From: Siphlonurus alternatus
Taxonomy: Eukaryota > Arthropoda > Insecta > Ephemeroptera > Siphlonuridae
DNA length: 64,000 nt
Reading direction: 5' to 3'
Assembly: GCA_949825025.1 (NCBI GenBank)
Contig: OX463788.1
Location: forward strand, 33,963,078 to 34,027,077
Shown: piece by piece, positions 12,401 to 23,186 of the stretch
Layout: every line of letters begins with the position of its first letter
How positions within the stretch are numbered: position 1 is the first letter of the stretch
Translations under genes and position numbers: made by a program
The notes under the pieces: model-generated
What the model was told of the DNA's origin: nothing
The model's input: the letters and a program-made list of their open reading frames with translations, nothing else
The model's database searches: none

Positions 12401-12653
12401 AACAGAAAAGGTTACCAATGATGGTAAGGTGGAGATCAAGATTCAGCTGCCTGACAGTAGGAACAACATGGTTGTCAGACTTGCTCGTGATGAGCCAATG
12501 AAAAACCTTATGGAAGAAGTGGCCGATTCATTAGATCTTTCTTTGAACGACTTGAAATTCCTAATTGATGGAGAATTAGTGGAGCAAAATCAAACACCAG
12601 AAGATTTGGATCTAGAAGGAGGGGAAGTAATTGATTTAAATATTTTAAAATAA
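3578..12653 (+). CDS. NFATC2IP: NFATC2-interacting protein (NIP45/Rad60/Esc2 family), two SUMO-like domains; 5' exon missing
   Basis: Coding exons: 3578-3740, 5014-5143, 6714-6875, 10163-10310, 12370-12653 (stop at 12651). Phases join exactly and give 294 residues. The N-terminal part has [13 protein letters not shown], like the KKTEFLDLD region of vertebrate NIP45, then an acidic run ([10 protein letters not shown]). SUMO-like domain 1 (about residues 131-203) spans exons 3-4. Domain 2 (about 221-294) fills the last exon, with the ubiquitin-fold pattern [11 protein letters not shown] and [10 protein letters not shown]. It ends DLNILK without a diglycine, as expected for this non-conjugated family. 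Known family role: SUMO-pathway partner (domain 2 binds the SUMO E2 Ubc9) in genome stability; in mammals also a modulator of NFAT signalling. The intron after 10310 needs a GC donor (GCAAGT) to keep frame. Exon 1, coding the start, was not found upstream; 4496-4524 is an alternative. Introns 3 and 4 host several mobile elements. Confidence 0.85.
4496..4524 (+). CDS. candidate alternative first coding exon of NFATC2IP
   Basis: ATG with A at -3 opens a 29-nt frame reading MDMAEWRED and ends at a donor, AG|GTACAT. Its phase (2) joins the exon at 5014 to give ...[11 protein letters not shown]. It could be an alternative start that bypasses the exon at 3578-3740. There is no evidence of expression, and chance is possible for so short a frame. 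Confidence 0.25.
5399..6328. mobile_element. palindromic element, family P, Tc1/mariner-like ends
   Basis: Nearly the whole 930 bp folds back. The left end CAGACAGGGCCAGAAATG matches the right end CATTTCTGGCCCAGTCTG, and complementarity continues inward through TTCCGATCGTACGCTAAA and CCCGCCGAAAATTTAGC. A TA precedes the left end and TG follows the right. It sits in a TA-rich tract. No transposase frame. A second, heavily interrupted copy starts at 18955. Confidence 0.8.
6338..6530. repeat. (TA)n microsatellite with TATG and TATT variants
   Basis: Long TA dinucleotide run with GTATAT interruptions near 6408-6430 and 6481-6510. Apparent open frames here are low-complexity artefacts. Confidence 0.95.
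6898..7025. repeat. 128-bp palindromic MITE
   Basis: The left end AGGGGCATTCACAAAG matches the right end CTTTGTGAATGCCCCT. Left flank is TTAA, right flank TATAA, so a decayed TTAA duplication is possible. It starts 22 bases after the exon 3 donor of NFATC2IP. Confidence 0.75.
7087..7414. mobile_element. piggyBac-like MITE (GGGTAAGG family)
   Basis: Palindromic, 328 bp, flanked on both sides by TTAA (7083-7086 and 7415-7418). Ends GGGTAAGGTAGCAC and GTGTTATCTTCCCC. The arms carry AAAATATCAGGTATACAAAT and the tract AAAATTCATAA. TTAA duplication is the piggyBac signature; the assignment is inferred from that alone. Confidence 0.75.
7935..8012 (+). repeat. tRNA-like segment in left arm (A and B boxes)
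   Basis: TAGCCCAGTGG fits the Pol III A box and GGTTCGATTC the B box, about 45 bases apart. Between them is an anticodon-like AGACTTCAAATCT loop. The T-arm and acceptor stem do not close well, so I read it as a tRNA-derived Pol III module and not a working tRNA gene. Confidence 0.5.
8222..8286 (+). repeat. second tRNA-like segment near the fold centre
   Basis: TGGCACAGTGG matches the A box and GAGTTTGATTC is a weak B box 34 bases on. The A-box part recurs inverted near 8354 (CCACTGTGCCA). Confidence 0.35.
8514..8887. mobile_element. hAT-like MITE with 8-bp target duplication
   Basis: TIRs CAGTGATG and CATCACTG are bracketed by the direct repeat ATTTAACC (8506-8513 and 8888-8895). Both subterminal parts are built from the palindromic words GCGCATATGCGC and CGCATATTCGCG. 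374 bp, no protein frame. The undisturbed target can be read in the opposite arm of the host foldback near 8065-8080. Confidence 0.9.
8972..9046 (-). repeat. tRNA-like segment in right arm
   Basis: Inverted copy of the unit at 7935-8012. On the minus strand it keeps TAGCTCAGTGG and GGTTCGATTC, with one anticodon-stem change (AAATAT instead of AAATCT). Confidence 0.5.
9525..9740 (+). other. unidentified open frame in NFATC2IP intron 3
   Basis: A frame of about 70 codons of mixed composition ([11 protein letters not shown], then LHEWWLQSK) follows the foldback end at once. I do not recognise it. Joining it into the gene would split SUMO-like domain 1, so I do not treat it as a host exon. It may be a remnant of a mobile-element protein. 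Confidence 0.2.
10985..12246. repeat. interspersed repeat split by a hAT-like insertion
   Basis: The flanks 10985-11047 and 12201-12246 together form one repeat (ACCAATGGCGGAACTTG through GCTCCTAATACCCAGTCTG). An uninterrupted inverted copy lies at 50864-50957. The 1145 bp between the flanks is the separate element at 11048-12192. Confidence 0.7.
11048..12192. mobile_element. non-autonomous hAT-like element, 8-bp target duplication
   Basis: TIR CAGTGGCGTGCGGT at the left and ACCGCACGCCACTG-like at the right end. Flanked by the direct repeat TCTCTAGG (11040-11047 and 12193-12200). It carries a G/C-rich hairpin patch near 11116-11160. No transposase frame. The uninterrupted repeat at 50864-50957 shows the empty site. 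Confidence 0.9.
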
Positions 12654-13200
12654 GCAGCTAGTTAGCGTTGTCTTTTAAAAGCATGATATTCAATTTCCTT
12701 CAATTTTTAATTGGCATACAATATATTGTTTCAAACTTAGGCGGAATGCCTTACCTTCATAAATTTTGCTTATTGCATATTTAGATAGAGGACCACAGGT
12801 TATGTTTGTTAATTTTTTCACTAGTTTTGTATAATAACTCTCTAACATCTTCAAAAACAAGGGGCAAGACTCTGTGACATCATAGTCATGCAACGTCTTT
12901 TCCTATGCTATCATGTTAAATATTTGCGTGACGATGATGTCAAGAGTTTTGCAGCTCATGTTAAGGGTGTTAGAGGGTTAAAAAACTATGAAAAAAAATA
13001 TATATGCATAACTTGATGTTGTCTATCTAAATATGCAATAAAAAAAAATCATGAAGATTGTCCATTAAAAATTAGTTACTTCAAAATCAAAATATTCTAC
13101 TTAAAAAATTCCTTTGTTATGTCATCATTTTTTACTTGTATTTTTCTTTTGTAATTTGGATGGAATAAAAATAAATAAAATAAGTAAAATGTCTTGTGTC
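12654..13200 (+). other. probable 3' UTR of NFATC2IP
   Basis: Non-coding sequence after the stop codon. AATAAA at 13164-13169, with further AATAAA copies in the next ten bases, is the best polyadenylation signal. An earlier AATAAA lies near 13036. Confidence 0.45.
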
Positions 13201-13423
13201 ATTATTGTTTGATAACATTAGCTCTTGTTTTGTTTAGCATAATTATATTAATAAATATGTTCTGATTACAGTAAAATCTAAATTTTTTGTTCTGATCACA
13301 GTAAAATCTAAATTTTTCAAAGTTGATGTGGCAGAAAATTTGGTGCTTTGTATTGTCAAGGTCCAAAAGTGTTGTGAAATAAAATGTATGATTCAAAAAG
13401 TTATTTGTATGAAAAATTTTACC

Positions 13424-13480
13424 GTGTGCTGACTGATGCCCTCAGGCAAACAGAAAAGGTTACCAGTGATTGTAAGCTGG
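13424..13480 (+). pseudogene. partial duplicate of the last NFATC2IP exon
   Basis: 57 bases match 12376-12432 at 49 of 57 positions by eye, including the shared run CAAACAGAAAAGGTTACCA. The copy stops at GTAAGCTGG and runs into a G/C-rich element. It lacks the rest of the domain, so it cannot be a working exon. Confidence 0.65.
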
Positions 13481-13620
13481 CAGACGCGGATCCAAGGGGG
13501 GGGGGGGGGTCCGAAATTTTGGCTTTAACAATGGGCAATAAAGGTGTTTCCCCCACCCCAATTTTTTTAATATTGGGCAGCCCCCCCCCCCCCCAGATTT
13601 TTTTTATGGATCTGCGCCAG
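13477..13620. repeat. short G-rich/C-rich foldback
   Basis: Starts CTGGCAGACGCGGATCC and ends GGATCTGCGCCAG, with a G run near 13496-13509 and a C run near 13580-13593. Ends of the type CGGATCC plus polyG are common in small invertebrate DNA elements. Compare 27801-28018. Confidence 0.55.
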
Positions 13621-13989
13621 TAATATTGTTATATTAATATCAAAGTTTTTAATTAATTTTTATTTTTTTTTTTTTAATTTTTATAATATTTATAACATTT
13701 TTATATATACATATCTAAGTGCTGTATTGTTTACATATTTATTATATTAATTAAGTATTTAGTATGCCTATATATGTATATGTACTTTATCTCGAAGTTG
13801 CATGTAAGTGTTTATTTTACTATTATTGTTTAATTTGTCTATCAGTTTAACAGTGATTTTGTTATAAAAGTGAATATTTTATTGGTGTTTTTGAGTGAAT
13901 TCAGTGCTAATCTTAGTTATGGGATGAAAAATTTATGAACTTTATTAAAAAATTTGTGCTTTTAAATATTAAATTTAATGCAATGCAAA

Positions 13990-14106
13990 TGCATGTCTAA
14001 TTATCTCTTTCAGCAAATCCCAAACTGTAATTTTTGGCGGTTAGGTGCAAGAATGGGCTTGCCTAAATTTAACCTCGCCGCAATAAAGATATTTTCTATT
14101 CTATTC
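13990..14106 (+). repeat. possible 3' end of a non-LTR retrotransposon
   Basis: TTAACCTCGCCGCAATAAAG followed by a short TTCTATTCTATTC tail resembles 3' ends of LINE elements. No coding part remains. Confidence 0.35.
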
Positions 14107-14205
14107 TACACACTTCACCCAATTTTAAACATTTTTTGATGTTTTTTAAACCATAAATGCATCAAATAACATTATTTTTTTATTTTTGTAAATAATTGTT
14201 TTTAA

Positions 14206-14475
14206 CGGTAAGGTAACGCCACCACAATGTTAAAAAAATTCCCTCACACCAAAATTCTGAAAAAAATTTAAAATGTTCTCCTCTACACCCTATCAGTAGC
14301 TAAAATATCAGGAATACAAATTCGATCTAGTTTTTGAGTTATGAATTTTTAAAGTTGACTAATTTAACATGGGATATCCATTCCTCCATGTTAAAGTAGT
14401 CAACTTTAAAAATTCATAACTCAAAAACTATGCCTAAACTTTATCTTTTCCCTCCCTCCTGTGCTACCTTCGCAA
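14206..14475. mobile_element. piggyBac-like MITE (GGGTAAGG family), decayed
   Basis: TTAA then CGGTAAGGTAACGCC at the left. The arms carry AAAATATCAGGAATACAAAT and AAAGTTGAC. The right end (GTGCTACCTTCGCAATG) is degraded and has lost its TTAA. Confidence 0.65.
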
Positions 14476-15158
14476 TGTGTTGGTATAGGAAAATCTCTCT
14501 CCCGCCTCACGTAAAATAACAGAAATCAGCTCTATATATTTATTTTTATAAAGAAAATATTTTTATTTATATTTTAATTTTTATTATTCTTATTTTTTTA
14601 AATTTTATTTTACCTCGTACATAATATAACATAAAATGCAGAAATGTCCAAACTAAAACTTATAGAACATTATACAGTTGTTCAATTATTAATTGTTTAG
14701 CCAAACAAGATTGAAAAAAAAAATCATGTATTCAAATAATTTGTGTTTTCAAAATATTTTTTTTTACAATATTAACTAGAACTTATATACTGTATATATA
14801 TCATGTAAAATAGAAGAAATATAGTGTTTAAATGTATGTATCAAAAGATAAATTAATAAATGAAGTGTAATAAATTAACAATATTTTAATTTTTTAACTC
14901 CTATTTTATGAAAATTATTATTGACTGCATGGAATTTAATTAAGCTATACTATTGTATGTATATTTATATACAGCTAGTATCTTATAATAATTATAAATA
15001 ATGTATTTTATAATTAATTATGTATATATTAATTATATATATATATAATAATGGTGTTTCAGAAAATTCCGACTTATAGTAACATTTACTGCGAAATATA
15101 TAGCAAAATAACAAATTACACGGACGAAGAGCTGTCAATTAAAGTGATAATAATGGCC

Positions 15159-15490
15159 GGAGTATCGACCTCAATTTTTTTTATTGAAGAAATGGATAGA
15201 AAGGTACCTTGATTTATTTTTGATTGGGAACTTTTTTTTTAAAAATTATTGAAAGTTCTTTTTGTGACGTCACGAGACGCCGATCCTTAAGATAAAGAAA
15301 TAAAGATAGGACTTGACGTACGTCACAAAAAGAATTAACTTTCAATAATTTTTTAAAAATACTTCCCGCGCGGGCTCTAAAATATCTGATAAAAATCAGG
15401 GTCGATCAGGCCGGCCGGGTAGCATATATAACTTATTTGCACGCTCTATCCATTTCTGCAATAAGAAAAAATGAGGTCTATACTCCATAT
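15159..15490. repeat. palindromic MITE, foldback family B
   Basis: Left end GGAGTATCGACCTCAA, right end GAGGTCTATACTCC. The arms have TTATTGAAGAAATGGATAG and AAAATTATTGAAAGTTC, and the centre holds GTGACGTCACGAGACGCC. The right arm carries a small insertion near 15395-15420. Confidence 0.75.
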
Positions 15491-16593
15491 AGCTTTCACT
15501 GCATGTACATCGCTGCATATATAGTGCATATTATGGTGTAGCAAAAAGAACTACCATGCTGTATAGCTGCAGTATATATCGTCACCCTATAGAATAAGCG
15601 GAATCAATTAAGTGCATGTCGTATATAAACCGCGAGATTTTGATATATCTTGTATATCAGATATGTTGTATACATTGACACTCAAATCTTATTTGATCTT
15701 AGTATATAAAAATGCACATTAGGGTACGTGTCAAAAATATGTTTTGACCGAGATACTGTAATATAGTGTTTTTTTGGCACAGATCAGTACTCATGGCCCA
15801 ACAGTCTCAGCTGCAGCACTGGACTAGCTGACAGCTAGAGTTGTGTTTACTGTGATATATGTTACTTAATTAGTTTAATTACCAAGTTAATAACACAACT
15901 CTGTCGGTCCAGCTATTACTGTTATATATATGCTGCAGTGTACATGCAGTGCAATATATGCTGCATGAGAAAGTTGGGCCAGTATTGTGCCAATTAATTT
16001 ACACTAAAAATAATTAAATGCCGGTCCAAAACACATTTTTGACACCCCCTGCATGTGCGTTAATTTACTTGGGTTGAGTGTCGAAATAACAATTATATTA
16101 TCTGACGAGATATTATGCATGAAGTAATTTTAATTAATTGGATTTTATTTATATAGTTGTAGAAAGAGGATTAATAATCAAAATTTTTTTATTACCATTC
16201 GTACGTATATAAGCAATTATAAAATGACTCACATATACAGTAATGCACATTATAATTAATACGATTAATTATTATAATTAATTATCTTTTTTTCCGTTCA
16301 AAATAATTTTCATTTTTGTCAATTTGTATCAATTTGTTCATCAACGTACTTCGTGCTCAGCGCAGTGTCTTTTAATTATCGTCTACAACGTCTACTGCAA
16401 AAATTTGTTAAATAATGAAACAAACTAGCTAGATTGCATATATAAATTAAATATCTATAGAACTGAATCGCTTATAAATTTAATGTTCTTATCGATCATT
16501 CTTATATTATCAATCTGTTTTTGATGAAACCCATATATATTGAATTGAAAGTGACTTGATCGCGACCTATATATAGCTTTCACAATATATATA
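15491..16593. other. AT-rich, no feature recognised
   Basis: No exon, tRNA or repeat with clear ends was seen. Scattered ATATATA and TTAATTAATT words only. Confidence 0.35.
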
Positions 16594-18181
<1,588 letters not shown>

Positions 18182-18187
18182 TGATTA

Positions 18188-18350
18188 CTAGAGTGACCAC
18201 TATAATAGGGTGACCACTAGGGTGACCACTAGGGTTTACCACTAGAGCGACCACTTAACAACTTACCATGACCATGCTGACCACCGGCAAAAATACCACT
18301 AAGCAGTGGTCAAACGCTCGACCACTGCGGATTTTTTGGACAAGGGGGGG
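18188..18350. mobile_element. solo right end of an E1-type element
   Basis: GTGACCACTAGGGTGACC-type repeats, AAGCAGTGGTCAAACGC and the terminus TTTTTTGGACAAGGG match the right end of E1 at 30885-31048. No matching left end lies nearby. Confidence 0.65.
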
Positions 18351-18649
18351 TTTTCGTAATTATTGAATTCGGCTAAAATGTTTTCGCTGTAAATGCTTTC
18401 GTGCTTTTTAAGTTTCGTTATAAATGCATTCGCACATTTTCCATTTCGGTTAATTATACTTTCGTTTAAAATGTTTTCGTGTTAAATTACTTAAATTTCG
18501 TCCTTTTTGTTTTCAGTGTAATGCTTTTCGTATAAATTGTTTTCGTTCATTTATTTTTCGTTCATTTATTTTTCGTTCTTTTGACGTAGACTCAAGATTG
18601 GTTTAGAGGCCATTAGCAAAAAACCTGATAAAAAGAGAAAAAAAGTGTT

Positions 18650-18868
18650 AAATGGATGCAAATTTATTTTTCGTGCATCCGTGGATGCGCATCCGGATGC
18701 AAATTTATTTTTCATGCATCTGGGATGCGCATCCAGATGCAAATTTATTTTTCATGCATCTGGGATGCGCATCCGGATGCATTCATTTTTCCCCGTGCAT
18801 CTGGGATGCACGGATGCAGATGCAAGCCCATTTTTGTGCACCCGTGTGCATCTTGCATCCGATCACTG
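18650..18868. mobile_element. GGATGCGCATCC-array element, one end truncated
   Basis: Built of GGATGCGCATCC palindromes spaced by AAATTTATTTTTC. The right end is GCATCCGATCACTG. It is the reverse orientation of the fuller copy at 62134-62415; the left terminus is missing. Confidence 0.7.
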
Positions 18869-19347
18869 AAAAACATTAATAAAAATTAGTTTACCAATAT
18901 TAATTAAACAAAAAAATAAATTGTATATGGAAACGAATGCAATAAAGAACAATACAGACTGAGCCAGAAATGGTGTTCCGATCGAACTCATGCTAAAATT
19001 TGGGCAGGTTATCTTTGAGCTAGAAATTTGAAATTTGACATACCTAAAGCCAAGGCCCGGGTTCTAAGTTCTTTTGGCATGTGTTAAACCATTTTTAAAC
19101 TTAATATTTCCTACCGTTTTAGGGGTGGATTCACGATTTGCATTTCTTCCTTATGGGATTTCCATGTTAAATTAAATTGATAGAAAAATTTTAGCTGATT
19201 TGCATCAAAATTAGTTTTTAAGGTTTTCAGAGCACGCTGTATTTAATGGTACGTGTTTCACCCCTAAAAATTAAATCGTTAACTTGCTCCGATTCAAAAA
19301 ATTCAAATATCGTTTCTGAGATAAAAAAATAAGCTCGTTTCGATCAG

Positions 19348-21470
19348 CCCAGTCGAAAAATAAAGGCAGTAGTCAAGTGGTGACTACTGCTAAGTGATAA
19401 TTTGAGCAGTGGTCAAGTATTAGTCACTGCCCAAGTGGTCGCAAGTAGTCACTTTCAAGTAGTCACCAGTAGTCACTTTCAAGTAGTCACCAGTAGTCGA
19501 TTTCAAGTGGTCAAATTAAACGGTTTTTTAGTATTTTCTCGCGATATATCCGTCTATCATCACGATGCAGTTTTTTCCCGTTTAAGCCAACAGATAGATA
19601 AATTATAACTGGAACAAGTAAAGAAATTATTCTTTCACATTTTTAACTTGAATTATTAAAATGTAATATTATAATACTTTGTAATAATTCAAGATAAAAA
19701 CGTGACAAACAAATAGGACGAGAAACATCTATAATATACATACCAATTTTACGCTCCATGCAATATAAAGCACTTTTTAAAACATTTACTTTATTAAATT
19801 ATTCCTATTAACTTATTAATTTTAATTTAATTTCTTTAGTATTTTTTTAATTTTTTACAGCAAAATGAAGGAATAATATTTTTTAATTCACAATTTATAA
19901 ATAATAAAAAAAATATATAAATGAAAAAAAAACACGTTGATTATTAAAGATTTATAATTATTATATAAGAAATAAAATGCATAATAAAATATGAACATCT
20001 TTGAAGAATAATTACCAATGGCTTTCATCTCGGCGTCTTTTTTATCAAGTTCCAAGAAGAGCCGATAAACATTGACTGTTTAAGGCTACCTAGAACAAAT
20101 AATTTGACACAAAGTAACGAGAATTTTAATAAATAACATTTCATAATACGTTTTAGGTACTGAAAAGGTACTTATCTGATGTAAAACTGCTTGAAAAAGA
20201 AATTGTTCCGGGAGCTCTGCACACACAACCCCGCGCGTCTCACATGTGTTTATAATAGTGCCACCATTTTAGATAATTTTCTTCCGACTTATTTCTTATT
20301 ATACTACTTGCATAAGTATAATAGTCACAAAATTCTGACTACTTACCAAGTGATCAAGATTTTATGAACACTGAGCGCCGACTACTTGCATAAGTAATAA
20401 GTATATAGTCACAAAAATCTGACTATAACTTACCAAGTGGTCGAGATTTTATGAACACTGAACGCCGACTACTTGTATATTAAGTAGTCACAAAATTCTG
20501 ACTACTTACCAAGTGGTCGAAATTTTATGAACACTGAGCGCCGACTACTTGCATAAGTAGTCACAAAATTCTGACTATACTTACCAAGTGATCGAGATTT
20601 TATGAACACTGAGCGCTGACTATACTTGCATAAGTGCATGGTCACAAAATTCTGACTACTTACCTAGTGTGGTCGAGATTTTATGAACACTGAGCGCTGA
20701 CTACTTGATTCAGTGGTCCGACTCATGATACAACTATAATAGATAGGTCCATCAGCCCTACGAATTTGGACTGATCTGCGCATTTTGGCCAAAAACACCC
20801 AAGGTGACGTCACGTAGTGAGCTCAAAACAGCTGTTTTGCTGCACGAGGGGCCCCTACCGGAGCAGAATTTTTGTTCAACATTAGCGAGAACGTTGCTTT
20901 TATCTCATCTCAAATTTGATATTTATTTGCAAATACTACACAAGCCAAACCGGTTGCAGTAACGTATTAAAAGAATTTTTAAACATTGCAATTCGCAAGC
21001 AATCTGGGGTAGAAGTTCGTATCTTTGTTCATAAAGCATACAAAGTTGCTATTGGCTGTGCGCAGATTATTCACCTAGCGCGTTTGCGCAGCTTCATTTG
21101 GATTCAAGCTTTTTTATCATGCACACTTCGCAGAGCCATGCGCAGTAGACTACTAACATTTAAAACTCGTTTCTGCGCAGCTTTTCTAAGCCGTGGCTAT
21201 TAATTTACGGAAAACTCTATAATAGAGCAGAAAAAATTAAACGTATGCACCGTGGGCATGGGACGGCCCTGGGTATATAGGTCCGACTACTTAACAAGTG
21301 GTCAAGATTTTGAACACTGAGCACCTGAGCACTTGACTCAGTAGTCCGACTACTTGACCCAGTAGTCTGACTACTTGTTTTAAGTTATAGTCAACTACTT
21401 GTTTTAAGTAGTCAACTACTTGTTTTAAGTCGTCAACCACTTGACTACTAGACTCATTTTTTGACAAGGG
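19348..21470. mobile_element. E2a: CCCTTGT-TIR element with AGTAGTC arrays
   Basis: Left end CCCAGTCGAAAAATAAAGG, right end CTCATTTTTTGACAAGGG. The left arm repeats AGTAGTCACTTTCA. The right arm repeats a unit of about 73 bases (GACTACTTGCATAAGTAGTC, then ACTGAGCGCC). The core near 19600-20270 is non-coding and is shared with E2b and, inverted, with E1. It holds the insertion at 20724-21279. Confidence 0.75.
20724..21279. mobile_element. 556-bp insertion with 9-bp target duplication
   Basis: The direct repeat GGTCCGACT (20715-20723 and 21280-21288) brackets it. The paralogous site in E2b near 26743 reads straight through (CAGTGGTCCGACTACTTAAC). A 9-bp duplication suits Mutator-like elements, but no clear TIR was seen. 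No recognised protein. Confidence 0.7.
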
Positions 21471-23186
21471 AGCGTACGTTTCAGTGGCATAATCAAAATT
21501 TTGATAGCATCATTTTTTCACGTAGTAAGGGTCATTATCTCATTATTGGAGTTGTTTTCATCACTTTTTAAATTACACCATTAAATTCAACGTGCTCTGA
21601 ATAAAACCTTATTAAAAACTAATTTTGGTGCAAATCAGCCAAAATTTTTCTATCAACTTTTAACATGGATATATATCCCATAAGGAATGCACCCCTAAAA
21701 CGGTAGGAAATATCAATTTTAAAATTTGTTTAATTAACACATGTCAAAAGAATTTAGAACCCTACGTATATATACCCTAGTCGAAAAATAAAGGCAGTAG
21801 TCAAGTGGTGACTACTGCCAAGTGATAATTTGAGCAGTGGTCAAGTAGTCACTGCCCAAGTGGTCGCAAGTAATCACTTTCAAGTAGTCACCAGTAGTCA
21901 CTTTCAAGTAGTCACCAGTAGTCACTTTCAAGTAGTCACCAGTAGTCACTTTCAAGTAGTCGATCACCAGTAGTCGATTTCAAGTGGTCAATTAATTAAA
22001 CGGTTTATTAGTATTTTCTCGCGATATATCCGTCTATCATCACGATGCAATTTTTTCCCGTTTAAGCCAACAGATTATAGATAAATTATAACTGGAACAA
22101 GTAAAGAAATTATTCTTTCACATTTTTAACTTGAATTATTAAAATGTAATTATAAAATACTTTGTAATAATTCAAGATAAAAACGTGACAAACAAATAGG
22201 ACGAGAAACATCCTATAATATACATACCAATTTTACGCTCCATGCAATATAAAGCACTTTTTAAAACATTTACTTTATTAAATTATTCCTAACTTATTAA
22301 TTTTAATTTAATTTCTTAAGTATTTTTTTAATTTTTTACAGCAAAATGAAGGAATAATATTTTTTAATTCATACTTTATAAATATATAATAAAAAAAAAT
22401 ATGTATGAAAAAAAAAACACGTTGATTATTAAAGATTTATAATTATTATATAATAAATAAAATACATAATAAAATATGAACATCTTTGAAGAATAATTAC
22501 CAACGGCTTTCTCATGCATCTCGGCGTCTTTTTTATCAAGTTCCAAGAGCCGATAAACATTGACTGTTTAAGGCTACCTAGAACAAATAATTTGACACAA
22601 AGTAACGAGAATTTTAATAAATAACATTTCATAATACGTTTTAGGTACTGAAAAGGTACTTATCTGATGTAAAACTGCTTGAAAAACAAATTGTTCCGGG
22701 AGCTCTGCACACACAACCCCGTCTCACATGTGTTTAGTGCCACCATTTTAGATAATTTTCTTCATCACGAGAACCCCGTACAATTGACTACTTGGTAAGT
22801 GATCACTTTCTTAAGTAGTCAGAATTATGTGACAACTAATTAAGTAGTCAAATGCTAAGTGGTCATGATGTTTCGACTACTTGCATAAGTATCAGTCACA
22901 AAATTCTGACTACTTACCAAGTGATCAAGATTTTATGAACACTGAGCGCCGACTACTTGCATAAGTAGTCACAAAATTCTGACTACTTACCAAGTGATCA
23001 AGATTTTATGAACACTGAGCGCCGACTACTTGCATAAGTAGTCACAAAATTCTGACTACTTACCAAGTGGTCGAAATTTTATGAACACTGAGCGCCGACT
23101 ACTTGCATAAGTAGTCACAAAATTCTGACTACTTACCAAGTGGTCGAAATTTTATGAACACTGAGCGCCGACTACTTGCATAAGTA

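Noticed and set aside
18645..18889. Three overlapping frames rich in Cys, Ala and His
   Set aside because: They are translations of the GGATGCGCATCC array in all three frames.
20290..23186. Regular direct repeats with spacers resembling a CRISPR array
   Set aside because: Units of about 73 bases are repeated whole, without unique spacers, inside a eukaryotic TIR element.
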